A stretch of 64,000 nt of DNA from Deltaproteobacteria bacterium RBG_13_43_22 (GTDB lineage Bacteria; Desulfobacterota; RBG-13-43-22), in assembly GCA_001797675.1 (NCBI GenBank), contig MGQB01000039.1, positions 1 to 64,000 on the forward strand, written 5' to 3'. Below are positions 15,795-24,706 of this stretch, piece by piece. The notes under the pieces are model-generated. The model was given only the letters and a program-made list of their open reading frames with translations. It was not told where the DNA came from and did no database searches. A program made the position numbers and the translations under genes. Position 1 is the stretch's first letter. Each line of letters opens with the position of its first letter.

Positions 15795-16586
15795 ATGATT
15801 GATATTCATTGTCATATACTGCCCGGTTTGGATGACGGGGCCAGGGATATGGAAGAAGCCCTGGAAATGTGCCGCGTGGCCCAAGCGGATGGGATCCAGA
15901 CCATTGTGGCCACCCCCCATTGCCGGAATGAGATCTACCGTAACCATGAAAAGACCATTTGGCCTGTTTTTGAACAAATGCAAGAGGCCGTCAGTCGGGC
16001 CGAAATCCCCATAAATCTCCTGCCCGGGGCGGATCTTCATATTCATCCGGAAATTATATCATTTCTAAAACAAAACCCCAGGTTGCTTTTGGGAGGCCGC
16101 TATTTTTTGCTCGAATTGCCGGCCCATTCTATTCCGATTTATATCCGGGATTTCATTTTTCAAGCCCTTTTGGCGGGTTTTGTTCCCATTATAACCCATC
16201 CGGAACGAAATACCGTGATTCTAAGACATTGGAAAATCATTCAGGATTGGGTCAAGGCCGGGGCCCTGGTTCAAGTAACGGCCATGAGCCTTACCGGGGC
16301 CTTTGGAAGTCGGATAAAGGAAAGCGCTTTTCATCTGGTCCGAATGGGCCTTGTTCACTTGATAGCCAGCGATGCCCATTCTTCGAAGCGTCGCCCACCA
16401 ATTCTATCTCGAGCTCGAGAGATCCTGGAAGGGCTTCTTGGCCCGTCACAGGCCCAAGCCATGGTAAAAACTATTCCGGAAAAGATCCTGAGGGGAGAAC
16501 CCGTGGATACCACCAATCCGACCGGTGTTCCACCCCCCAAACAGTCCTTTTTAAAACGCCTTTTTTTAAGACATTTTAACAATTGA
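15795..16586 (+). CDS. CpsB/YwqE-like PHP-fold tyrosine-protein phosphatase
   Basis: 263 residues. Metal-binding PHP motifs are IDIHCHILPGLDDGA at the start, ATPHCRNE, PGADLHIHPE, ITHPERN and ASDAHSSKRR. This set matches the manganese-dependent CpsB/YwqE phosphatases that dephosphorylate the tyrosine kinase of Wzc/CpsD type controlling capsule export. No such kinase is in the window. An unusually Pro-rich tail and KRLFLRHF end follow the catalytic domain. Upstream ribosome-site sequence is weak. Confidence 0.85.
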   Translation: MIDIHCHILPGLDDGARDMEEALEMCRVAQADGIQTIVATPHCRNEIYRNHEKTIWPVFEQMQEAVSRAEIPINLLPGADLHIHPEIISFLKQNPRLLLGGRYFLLELPAHSIPIYIRDFIFQALLAGFVPIITHPERNTVILRHWKIIQDWVKAGALVQVTAMSLTGAFGSRIKESAFHLVRMGLVHLIASDAHSSKRRPPILSRAREILEGLLGPSQAQAMVKTIPEKILRGEPVDTTNPTGVPPPKQSFLKRLFLRHFNN

Positions 16587-16605
16587 ATGGAAGGTCAAAT
16601 TTTTA

Positions 16606-16635
16606 TTGACATTTTAAATCCAGTTAAGATAAAAT
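16606..16635 (+). promoter_or_regulatory. Sigma-70-type promoter for the polyglycine protein gene
   Basis: TTGACA (16606-16611), 18 bases, TAAAAT (16630-16635), in a very AT-rich stretch. The gene start at 16704 follows with an AAGGAGG site. Confidence 0.65.
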
Positions 16636-16703
16636 AATTAATTAAAAAAAGGCAATAAAAACAATTTTTTATTTGACTTCCACCTGATAACAAGGAGGGC
16701 CAA

Positions 16704-17300
16704 ATGAAGGCAAAGAAGGTTTTTTTATGTGGATTTTTAGTGCTCGGTATTTTAAGCCTGATTTTCCCATTATGGGCCCAAACACCTCAGACCCCGGAAG
16801 AGGTGGCTGCCGCGGTCGCCGCCAACCCGGACCAGGCGGCACAAATCATTCAAGCGGCTGTAACGGCTAATCCCTCCCAGGCAGCGGAAATCGTTGCCGC
16901 TGCTATCACTGCCGCTCCACAAGTAGCCACTACGATTGTCACTGCCGCCATAACCGCCGCTCCAGCACAAACTCAGGCCATCACGCAGGCAGCCGTAGCG
17001 GCCACCCTGGCCGTTGCCCCGACTCAAACCCAGGCCGTCATACAAGCGGCAATCGCTGCTGCCCCGACCGATTCGGCAAAATCAGCGGCGGTAACAGGGG
17101 CAATCAATGCCGGAATGAGTATTCAAACCGTTACAACTATTGCTACAGCGGCTGGGGCCTCATCCTCGGTAATCACTTCCGGAATAGCTTCTTCCAGCGG
17201 TGGCGGTGGCGGTGGTGGTGGAGGTGGCGGTGGAGGTGGCGGTGGCGGTGGAGGTGGCGGTGGCGGTGGCGGTGGCGGTGCCGTTTCTCCAAGCAGTTAA
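16704..17300 (+). CDS. Exported Ala/Gln-repeat protein with a 27-glycine tract; unknown function
   Basis: 198 residues. A signal peptide (MKAKKVFLCGFLVLG... ending near LWAQ) leads into degenerate repeats of about 15-17 residues built on A-A-x-T-A-x-P-x-Q-A-x-x-I, for example QIIQAAVTANPSQAAEIVAA. Such Ala/Gln repeats suggest an alpha-helical, perhaps fibrous, structure. Codons at 17199-17279 spell 27 consecutive glycines in imperfect GGT GGC GGT GGA units, then AVSPSS. The triplet tract is a likely length-variable microsatellite. It has its own promoter and lies between a capsule phosphatase and an outer-membrane barrel, so a surface or matrix role is plausible. I recognise no family. Confidence 0.75.
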   Translation: MKAKKVFLCGFLVLGILSLIFPLWAQTPQTPEEVAAAVAANPDQAAQIIQAAVTANPSQAAEIVAAAITAAPQVATTIVTAAITAAPAQTQAITQAAVAATLAVAPTQTQAVIQAAIAAAPTDSAKSAAVTGAINAGMSIQTVTTIATAAGASSSVITSGIASSSGGGGGGGGGGGGGGGGGGGGGGGGGGGAVSPSS

Positions 17301-17481
17301 AGAAAGCTCAAGGCTCAAAGTTGAAAGCTCAAAGTAAAGCAAGGTATTCTGAAGACCGGATAAACCAAATAAACTCAATAGACATGATAGACGAGATTGA
17401 CGAGAAAAACCAAACAAACCAGATAACCAAATAGACCAGACAGACCAGACGGACCAAATATAATTTGGGAGGTGGCACCCG
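17301..17481. repeat. Intergenic word-repeat array
   Basis: 17304-17336 carries AAGCTCAAGGCTCAAAG words; 17382-17458 carries about ten degenerate ACCAGATAGACCA units at roughly 10-base steps. A GGGAGG ribosome site for the next gene follows. Confidence 0.7.
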
Positions 17482-18720
17482 ATGAACAGGACACTTTGGG
17501 GAAGAAGGTGGTTGGTGGTAACCTCGATGATAACTTTTTTTGGCCTTGTTTCCTCTGTTTCGGCCCAGGGGCCGGGTAAAGGAAACATCAAGGTCGGCGC
17601 TCTGGAAGTGCATCCTTCTATAGGATTGACGGAGACCTATAATGATAACATTTATAAGAATTATGGGAACTTAAGATCCGAATCGGATTGGATAACCACC
17701 CTTACACCCGGGATCCAGTTTTCCCTTCCCTTACAGCGTCACAGTTTTCAGGTCGATTACCGGGCCGATGTAAACTGGTTCTCAAGTAATTCAAACACCA
17801 ACTATACCAATCAACGGGTTGGCGGGGCGGTCAATCTGGACTTTCCCGGGGGTCTGATTTTTAAATTTTCCGATTATTATTCGGATGCCATAATTCCCCG
17901 CAAGGCCAAAACCGGCAATAACAGTTCCAGCGACCCTTACCGGGACCTCCCTTATACGAGCAACGACTTAAATATCATGGGTAAATACCGTTTTGTGGAT
18001 CGCTGGGCCGTGGAAGCCCGTTATAACAATTACGATTATGCCTATAAAAACAGTTACGATCAGGGAGGGAACTACAAAAGAGACCTCTATGGAGGATCTT
18101 TATATTATCGCTTTACCTCGAAGATGGATGCGGTGCTGGATTACAATTTTGGAAAGACCACTTATAAAACGACTTCCACCAATAACAACAAGGAACAATC
18201 CATCTATCTGGGTCTTTCTTTTGATCCGACTTCGAAATTGCAGGGCTATGCAAAACTGGGTTGGACTCAAAAAGATTATGATATCACTCTGACCGGAAGA
18301 AACAATTCCTTTTCCGGCATCTCCAGTTTGATTGACCTGACCTATAGCCTATCCCGATATGATGGCTTGACCTTCAAGGGCAACAGGACCATTCAAGAAG
18401 ATGTGGATTCCAATGCCCCTTTTATCAATACGGATTTTTCGTTATGGTATAGACATGTGTTGGCCTGGAATGAGAAAGTCAGTTTGAATGCGAATGCCGG
18501 GTATGGCACTGGAAAGTTTGAACAAAGCACCACGGATATTGACGGTACCGTTAAGACCCGGGACGACAAGCGGCTTTATGCCGGAGCGGGGATCGCTTAT
18601 GCTATACAGCGTTGGTTGACCCTGGGGGTCAATTACAGCTATACGGATAACAATTCCAATTTCCTGAATTATAAATACAAAGAAAACAAAGTCTGGTTTA
18701 ACGCCACCGCGGCGTTTTAA
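17482..18720 (+). CDS. Outer-membrane beta-barrel protein (polysaccharide/exosortase-associated type)
   Basis: 412 residues. A signal peptide ends near SSVSAQG. The mature protein has alternating amphipathic strands rich in Tyr, Asn and Asp, such as DYRADVNWFSSNSNT and LGVNYSYTDNNSNF, and ends in a beta-signal-like terminal Phe (VWFNATAAF), which the outer-membrane BAM machinery recognises. The early motif VHPSIGLTETYNDNIY is typical of barrel proteins beside exopolysaccharide genes. It may form the secretion pore or anchor the polymer. A GGGAGGTGG site precedes the ATG. Confidence 0.8.
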   Translation: MNRTLWGRRWLVVTSMITFFGLVSSVSAQGPGKGNIKVGALEVHPSIGLTETYNDNIYKNYGNLRSESDWITTLTPGIQFSLPLQRHSFQVDYRADVNWFSSNSNTNYTNQRVGGAVNLDFPGGLIFKFSDYYSDAIIPRKAKTGNNSSSDPYRDLPYTSNDLNIMGKYRFVDRWAVEARYNNYDYAYKNSYDQGGNYKRDLYGGSLYYRFTSKMDAVLDYNFGKTTYKTTSTNNNKEQSIYLGLSFDPTSKLQGYAKLGWTQKDYDITLTGRNNSFSGISSLIDLTYSLSRYDGLTFKGNRTIQEDVDSNAPFINTDFSLWYRHVLAWNEKVSLNANAGYGTGKFEQSTTDIDGTVKTRDDKRLYAGAGIAYAIQRWLTLGVNYSYTDNNSNFLNYKYKENKVWFNATAAF

Positions 18721-18946
18721 TAGCTGAAAGCAAATATAGCTCAAAGCTCAAGGCTCAAAGCTGAAAGCAGATTAAGCTCAAAGGGCCAAGATGAAAGCTC
18801 AAAGCCGAGAAACAAAATAGACCAGATAGACCAAACAGACTAAACAGACAAGAGAGACGAGAATAGCTCAAAGCTCAAAGCTGAAGGCTGAAAGGGAAAA
18901 GATAGAAGAAAGGCCCAAAGCTCAAATGGGGAGCAAATGAGTTAAA
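18721..18946. repeat. Dense intergenic word-repeat array
   Basis: Two blocks of AAGCTCAAAGCTGAAAG words (about 18723-18800 and 18865-18925) surround AGACCAGATAGACC words (18813-18862). The core, from AGCCGAGAAA through GAGACGAGAATAGCT, also occurs almost identically at about 11617-11667, so the whole composite has been copied. Confidence 0.75.
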
Positions 18947-19223
18947 ATGAAATTTGGTTATGAAGATTTAGAAGTTTGGAATAAGGCCATTGATTTTGCA
19001 ATTCAGGTAATTGAAATTGTTGAACAGATAAAGACGGATAGAAAGCATTACAGATTATTAGAACAAATACATTTCCCGGGGTTCGTTATATGAGACGATG
19101 ACCTTGATAGAAATCTTTAGAAGAAAAAAGTGGATAAATCAGGAAAATTTTATTGAAATTGAAAAACAAGCCAAAGAGATAGCCTCCATGATCAAAGGTC
19201 TTATTAATGCCATATCCAAATAA
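18947..19223 (+). pseudogene. Four-helix-bundle (23S rRNA intervening-sequence type) protein, internally deleted
   Basis: From ATG 18947 the frame reads MKFGYEDLEVWNKAIDFA and then IQVIEIVEQIKTDRKHYRLLEQ, the N-terminal helices of the family, and then stops after HFPGFVI. In another frame LYETMTLIEIFRRKKWI and a C-terminal helix run to TAA 19221-19223. The middle, including the conserved segment with an N-I-A-E-G motif, is absent and the two halves are out of frame. About 40 plus 40 residues remain of a usual 115-125. The gene is dead. Confidence 0.8.
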
Positions 19224-19225
19224 GT

Positions 19226-20563
19226 CTATTTCCGTTTGAGTTTTCCCCTTTGAGCTTTGAGCTTTGAGCTATTTTTAAAAACCCGCCTAAAAATTACCTC
19301 CACATTTTTTAAGGTATGTCCGAGGTCGAACAGTGCGGTCAGCTCCGTGGGTGTCAGCCACTTTTTGATCCTCGGGTCCTGCTTTAATAAATCCTCAAAA
19401 CTTTTCTCGCCGGCCCAGACCCTCATGGCATTTTCCTGCACGACCCGATAGGCCTCTTCCCGGGTGATCCCTTTCCGCGTTAAGGCCAGAAGGATGCCCT
19501 CGGAAAAGGGCAGTCCTCTGGTCAGCCCCAGATTTTTTTTCATCCGTTCCGGATAGACGATCAGGTTTTTGAGGAGACCGGTCAAACGGCCCAGCATATA
19601 ATCCAAAAGGGTGGTGGCATCAGGACCGATGACCCGTTCCACGGAGGAATGGCTGATATCCCGTTCATGCCAGAGGGCTTGATTTTCCAGGGCGGCCGTG
19701 GCATAACTTCGGACCAGCCTGGCGAGACCGGTCAGGTTCTCGGAGGCGATGGGATTCCTTTTGTGGGGCATGGCCGAAGAACCTTTCTGGCCTTTGGAAA
19801 AATATTCTTCGGCCTCCAGGACCTCGGTGCGTTGCAAGTGTCTTATTTCCACGGCCATTTTTTCGATGGAACCGGCAATGACGGCCAGGGTGCAAAAGTA
19901 TTCGGCATAACGGTCCCGCTGAACAATCTGGCTGGAAGCGGGTGCGGGTTTGAGTCCTAAATGGCGGCAGACATGGGCCTCCACCTTCGGAGAGATGTGG
20001 GCAAAGGTCCCTACGGCCCCGGAGATTTTGCCCACGGCAATGGTCTCTTTGGCCTGGATCATGCGGCGGAGGTTTCGGTTGGTCTCATCATACCAGATGG
20101 CCATTTTCAGCCCGAAAGTGATGGGTTCGGCGTGGATGCCGTGGGAGCGGCCGATCATGGCGGTTTTTTTATGGGCCATGGCCTGTTCTTTTAATACCGA
20201 TTGCAAGGCCTTCAGGTCCTCAATCAGAACTTCGGCGGCCTCTTTAAGCAGAACAGCCATAGAGGTGTCCAACACATCAGAAGAGGTCAGGCCCAGATGG
20301 ATATGGCGGCTGGCCGGACCGACGTGCTCGGCCACATTGGTCAGGAAGGCGATGACATCGTGTTTGGTGATCTGTTCCAAGGCTTCGATCCGCTCCACGG
20401 AAAAGCGGGCTTTTTTCTTGATTTGGCCCAGGTCCCCGGGAGGGATATGGCCCAGCCGGGAAAGGGCTTCGCAAGCCAGGATTTCCACATCAAGCCATTT
20501 CTGGTATTTATTCTCCTGACTCCAGATTTTGGCCATCACCGGCCGGGTGTAACGTGGGATCAT
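19226..20563 (-). CDS. purB: Adenylosuccinate lyase
   Basis: This purine-synthesis enzyme cleaves SAICAR and adenylosuccinate, releasing fumarate. Motifs are HVGPASRHIHLGLTSSDVLDT, RSHGIHAEPITFG and the superfamily signature GSSAMPHKRNPIASEN. I start it at ATG 20563 (MIPRYTRPVM), which has a GGAGA site; a longer frame adds 20 residues without similarity. The product is 445 residues. The last residues, NSSKLKAQRGKLKRK, are written in the intergenic TTTGAGCTTTGAGCT word repeat, which also supplies the stop codon. The native C-terminus has therefore been replaced or extended. Confidence 0.95.
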   Translation of the reverse strand: MIPRYTRPVMAKIWSQENKYQKWLDVEILACEALSRLGHIPPGDLGQIKKKARFSVERIEALEQITKHDVIAFLTNVAEHVGPASRHIHLGLTSSDVLDTSMAVLLKEAAEVLIEDLKALQSVLKEQAMAHKKTAMIGRSHGIHAEPITFGLKMAIWYDETNRNLRRMIQAKETIAVGKISGAVGTFAHISPKVEAHVCRHLGLKPAPASSQIVQRDRYAEYFCTLAVIAGSIEKMAVEIRHLQRTEVLEAEEYFSKGQKGSSAMPHKRNPIASENLTGLARLVRSYATAALENQALWHERDISHSSVERVIGPDATTLLDYMLGRLTGLLKNLIVYPERMKKNLGLTRGLPFSEGILLALTRKGITREEAYRVVQENAMRVWAGEKSFEDLLKQDPRIKKWLTPTELTALFDLGHTLKNVEVIFRRVFKNSSKLKAQRGKLKRK

Positions 20564-20923
20564 GATAGTCTCCGAGTTTATAGGGGAAAGTTCAAAATAC
20601 ATAACGGATGGCTCAAGGCTCAAGGCTCAAGGCTCAAGGCTCAAATACATTATTAAACTGAATTGATACTTGCCTGTCAATAAAAAATTGATTATCTTAA
20701 CACGAAAATAGATTTTAAATTTCGGATTGCGGATTGCGAAATAATAAACCTATCTTCATGCTTCGTGGCGCCCGTTTAGGGCGGGTATGAGGGTTTAGTT
20801 CGAAAATAGAATTTAAAGAAAAATCGGCTATGGGCTATTGGCAAGAGGCTATAGGCAACAAACCACCAGGAAAATATTTTTACCTATTGCCTATCGCCTG
20901 TTGCCCCGTGCCCGTCTTTTACC
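20564..20923. repeat. Intergenic region with four word-repeat types
   Basis: Contains four tandem GGCTCAA units (20611-20645), TTCGGATTGCGGATTGCG (20708-20731), and TATTGCCTAT/GGCTATGGGCTATTGGC-type words (20826-20910) just before mfd. No gene. Promoters for both flanking genes must lie here but none stands out. Confidence 0.6.
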
Positions 20924-23900
20924 ATGGATGATAAACTTTGGAATGAAGAGGTTGAGAGACTGAGCCGGAGCGGTCCTGGTCTCCAGATTGTAATTCAAGA
21001 AATCCAGACCGGTCGACTTCCCTTCAGGCTGACCGGACTTCAGGGATCGGCCCCGGCTTATTTTCTCCATCAGACCTGGAACAGGGTCCAAAGGTCTATG
21101 ATGGTGGTCTGTGCCGACCCGGAATCGGCTCAAAGACTTTTTCAGGACCTCCTCTTTTTTGCTCAGCGGGATCCGGAGGAAAACCAATTCTTTTTCCCTT
21201 CCCCCATCCTCTATTTTCCGGTTTATGAAACAGCGGATTTCCGGGAATATGTACCCCAGTCCGATACGGTGGCCCAGCGTATCGCCTGTCTCTATTCCTT
21301 GCTTACCCGCCCCGGACCGGTTCTACTGATAACCTCGATTCAGGCCTTGAATTCAGCGGTCATACCCAGAGAATTATTGGCCCGGGGTGTAGAGTATCTG
21401 GCTCGGAAGGAAGAAACAGTCAGGGACGACCTGCTTTTAAAGTTGGCCCGTTGGGGGTATTTAAGGACTGCGCTGGTTGAGGGGCCTGGTGATTTAAGTG
21501 TCCGAGGCGGGATCCTGGATATCTATTCCCCCCTTTACAGCCGTCCGGTCAGGGTTGAGTTTTTCGGAGATCAGGTTGATTCTATTCGGGAATTTAATTC
21601 CGACACCCAGCGGTCGGTCCTCGACCTGGAAGAGCTGGTTCTTCTACCCATCAGTGAAATCATCTGGGAGCCTGAAAGAATGCGCCTGGCCGGGGAAAGG
21701 CTGGAACAGACCCTCAGGGAAGGAGTGATTGCTGAAAACGAGGCTTCCTGGTTAAAACATCGTCTGGATCAGGAAGTCCCTTTTGAAGGGGGTGAACGCT
21801 GGCTGAGCTGGTTTTATGAGACCCCCGGCCGGCTTCGGGACTATCTGCCAAAAGATTATCTCCTGATCTGGAATGATCCTTTGTCGTTGCAGCGGGGATT
21901 TCAGTCTGAAATGATCGGGACTCAACAAAGATTCTGGGAAACCTGGCAGGATGTTCCGGGAATATTTCTTGAGGATTTGCCCGTTGAAACACCGGGGATG
22001 GCAACCGGTCCTCTCTGGACTCTGTCGGCCAGGGAGAATCAAGATATCAGCCACCTCATCCGGGAAGAGCTTTCTTCCAAGGAAGCCCTTCAAAAACTGG
22101 CGGCCTTCCTGGCAGCCTGGAAAGAAATGGGGCAGGAAATCTGGATTATTGTTTCCCAGGATTCTCAAGCCAAACGCATTCGGGACATCCTTTCCTTTTA
22201 TCACCTGGAGGCCTCCTATTTCCCCGAGCAGAAACCCCTTTTCGGCGGACAGACACCCGGTATTCGTATTCTGACCGGCCGGCTTTCCGCCGGATTCCGG
22301 ATGAAAACCCCTTCGCTGATTTTATTGTCCGAAGAGGAGATCTTTGAGCCCAAGAAGGAGATCCGGAAAAAAGGGTCAAAAGAGGATTTAGAGACCTATA
22401 TCACTTCTCTGGATGACCTGAAAATCGATGACTTTGTGGTCCATAAAGATCATGGGGTCGGCCTTTACCGGGGCCTGCAATTTTTTAAACTGAACGGCTG
22501 GGAAGGGGAATTCCTCTACATCGAGTATGCCGAGGGAGACAAACTTTACATCCCGGTGGACCGGCTGCTCGGGATTCATAAATTTACAGGCCTGGACGGG
22601 CAGGTTCCTTCTCTGGACCGGTTGGGCGGGGCCGGGTGGAAGAAGGCCAAGGCCAAAGTAAAAAAGGCTGTGGAAAAAATCGCCCAGGAATTGGTGGACC
22701 TCTATGCCCGAAGGGCGGTCAGCAAGGGCTTCGCCTTTTCCGGGCGGGACCAGATGTTCAAAGAATTTGAGGCGGCCTTTCCCTATGAGGAGACCCCGGA
22801 TCAGTTGAGGGTCATCGAAGAAGTGCTGGCCGACATGGAATCGGAAAAGCCCATGGATCGCCTGGTCTGCGGCGATGTGGGGTATGGCAAGACCGAGGTG
22901 GCCCTGCGGGCCGCTTTCCGGGCCGTACTGGATGGGAAACAGGCGGCCGTGTTGGTCCCGACAACGGTTTTGGCCGAACAGCATTTTCAGACCATGTCCC
23001 GGCGTTTTGAAGGTTATCCGGTAGAAGTGCGGATCTTGAGCCGATTCAAAGGCCCCAAGGAACAGAAACAAACCCTGGCCGATCTGGAAGCCGGGAAGGT
23101 GGATATCGTGATCGGGACCCACCGTTTGCTGCAGAAGGATATCCGTTTCAGAGATCTGGGACTAATTATCATTGATGAGGAACATCGCTTTGGAGTTTCC
23201 CATAAAGAGCGGCTCAAGGCCCTGAGGACCCAGGTGGATTGCCTAACCCTGACCGCCACCCCCATACCACGGACCCTGCAGCTGTCTTTAACCGGTATCC
23301 GGGATCTGAGCAGCATCGAAACCCCTCCGGAGGACCGCCAATCGATTCGGACCCACATTATTCCCTTTGATGAAGCCAAAATTGTGGAGGCGGTCCGGCG
23401 TGAACTGCAACGGGGAGGACAGATCTTTTTTGTCCACAACCGGGTTCACAATATTCAGTCGATCGCATTTTTTCTAAAAAAAATTCTTCCCGAGGTGCGC
23501 ATCGGAGTGGCCCATGGGCAGTTGCCGGAAAGGCAATTGGAAAAGGTCATGCTCCAGTTTGTCCGCCGGGAATTGGATCTACTGGTCTGTACGACGATTA
23601 TCGAATCCGGATTGGATATACCCACGGCCAATACCATTATCCTCAATCAGGCCGACCGGTTCGGATTGGCCCAGATGTATCAGTTGCGTGGCCGGGTAGG
23701 GAGGTCACGGGAAAGGGCCTATGCCTACCTGGTGGTTCCCGGGGAGAGCACCCTGACCCGGGATGCCCAAAAACGGTTGAAGGTTTTGATGGATTTCAGT
23801 GAATTGGGGGCCGGGTTCAAGATCGCCCTGCACGATCTCCGGATCCGCGGGGCCGGGCATCTGCTGGGTACCAGCCAATCGGGTCATGTCGCCGCCGTAG

Positions 23901-24412
23901 GCTATGAACTGTATATTCAGATGCTGGAACAGGCCATCAACGCCTTAAAAGGCGGCGTCCCGGCCGTGGAGTGGGAACCCGAGATCCGTCTTCGGGTCCC
24001 GGCCTTTATACCCGAAAGATACGTGTCCGATCCCGGACATCGCCTATCCTTGTACAAACGTCTGGGTTCCCTGAAAACCGATGAGGAACTGATCGATCTG
24101 GAAGGGGAGATGGAAGACCGCTTCGGGCCGATCCCGGAAGCCTTAACCAACCTGTTAAAGGTCCTTGGGATCAAACAGAAGATGAGGCAAATAGGGATAG
24201 AACGGATTGAGATCCTGGAAAATGATCTGGTTTTTTCCTTTTACCCCGGAGGGACGTGGAAATCGGAGAGGCTGGTGGCCCTGGTCCAGCAGGATCCGAA
24301 AAATTACCGCTTTAAAGGGGGAGAGAAATTATATATTTCCTTGATCCGCGGAAGGGACGAGTTAGAAACGACCCGGGGAGTGCTGGAGGAGTTCGAAGAA
24401 AAACTGCGTTGA
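20924..24412 (+). CDS. mfd: Transcription-repair coupling factor
   Basis: 1162 residues, normal size. The N-terminal UvrB-like module is followed by the RNA-polymerase-interacting domain starting near DDFVVHKDHGVGLYRG (about residue 503). The superfamily 2 translocase has Walker A GDVGYGKTE (about 649), the DEEH box IDEEHRFG (about 750) and TLTATPIPRTLQLSL. The C-terminal TRCF domain ends the protein. Mfd displaces stalled RNA polymerase and recruits UvrA. It starts at ATG 20924 (MDDKLWNEEV). The TGA stop abuts a GAAAGACCAAAG word-repeat block. Confidence 0.97.
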   Translation: MDDKLWNEEVERLSRSGPGLQIVIQEIQTGRLPFRLTGLQGSAPAYFLHQTWNRVQRSMMVVCADPESAQRLFQDLLFFAQRDPEENQFFFPSPILYFPVYETADFREYVPQSDTVAQRIACLYSLLTRPGPVLLITSIQALNSAVIPRELLARGVEYLARKEETVRDDLLLKLARWGYLRTALVEGPGDLSVRGGILDIYSPLYSRPVRVEFFGDQVDSIREFNSDTQRSVLDLEELVLLPISEIIWEPERMRLAGERLEQTLREGVIAENEASWLKHRLDQEVPFEGGERWLSWFYETPGRLRDYLPKDYLLIWNDPLSLQRGFQSEMIGTQQRFWETWQDVPGIFLEDLPVETPGMATGPLWTLSARENQDISHLIREELSSKEALQKLAAFLAAWKEMGQEIWIIVSQDSQAKRIRDILSFYHLEASYFPEQKPLFGGQTPGIRILTGRLSAGFRMKTPSLILLSEEEIFEPKKEIRKKGSKEDLETYITSLDDLKIDDFVVHKDHGVGLYRGLQFFKLNGWEGEFLYIEYAEGDKLYIPVDRLLGIHKFTGLDGQVPSLDRLGGAGWKKAKAKVKKAVEKIAQELVDLYARRAVSKGFAFSGRDQMFKEFEAAFPYEETPDQLRVIEEVLADMESEKPMDRLVCGDVGYGKTEVALRAAFRAVLDGKQAAVLVPTTVLAEQHFQTMSRRFEGYPVEVRILSRFKGPKEQKQTLADLEAGKVDIVIGTHRLLQKDIRFRDLGLIIIDEEHRFGVSHKERLKALRTQVDCLTLTATPIPRTLQLSLTGIRDLSSIETPPEDRQSIRTHIIPFDEAKIVEAVRRELQRGGQIFFVHNRVHNIQSIAFFLKKILPEVRIGVAHGQLPERQLEKVMLQFVRRELDLLVCTTIIESGLDIPTANTIILNQADRFGLAQMYQLRGRVGRSRERAYAYLVVPGESTLTRDAQKRLKVLMDFSELGAGFKIALHDLRIRGAGHLLGTSQSGHVAAVGYELYIQMLEQAINALKGGVPAVEWEPEIRLRVPAFIPERYVSDPGHRLSLYKRLGSLKTDEELIDLEGEMEDRFGPIPEALTNLLKVLGIKQKMRQIGIERIEILENDLVFSFYPGGTWKSERLVALVQQDPKNYRFKGGEKLYISLIRGRDELETTRGVLEEFEEKLR

Positions 24413-24706
24413 AAGACCAAAGACCAAAGCTCAAAGCTCAAAGCTGAAAGCTGAAAGCTCAAAGGAAAAGCAAATTAAATTACAAGCTCAATGCGCATAA
24501 CTGAAAGTTGAGATATTACTTTCCAATAATTTGGGAAAAGGGAATTTAATATATTCAAAGCCTGAGATTATTACCACAACCTGAGAGGTTATTTTTTCCC
24601 TTTGAACTTTAAGCTTTGAGCCTTGAGCTTTCCCCAGTTTCCCTTCTTGACAATCTCAAATCGATGATTATCTTACCAGAAAAATCAAACCCAATGAGAG
24701 GAGTGG
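24413..24706. repeat. Intergenic word repeats and a possible heat-shock promoter region
   Basis: 24416-24465 is a run of CCAAAGCTCAAAGCTGAAAG words; 24601-24632 has the same family in reverse. TTGACA at 24647-24652 and a TTATCT-like element about 15 bases on could drive the Hsp20 genes; the spacing is short, so this is weak. Confidence 0.5.

Noticed and set aside
17160-17591. 143-codon minus-strand frame with Thr/Ala repeats
   Set aside because: It is the complement of the polyglycine microsatellite and the word repeats, not a gene.
18721-18946. Possible CRISPR array
   Set aside because: Units are only 7-10 bases, degenerate and without unique spacers; no cas gene is near.
22388-23122. 244-codon frame opposite mfd
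   Set aside because: Antisense of the conserved helicase domain; no ribosome site or independent similarity.
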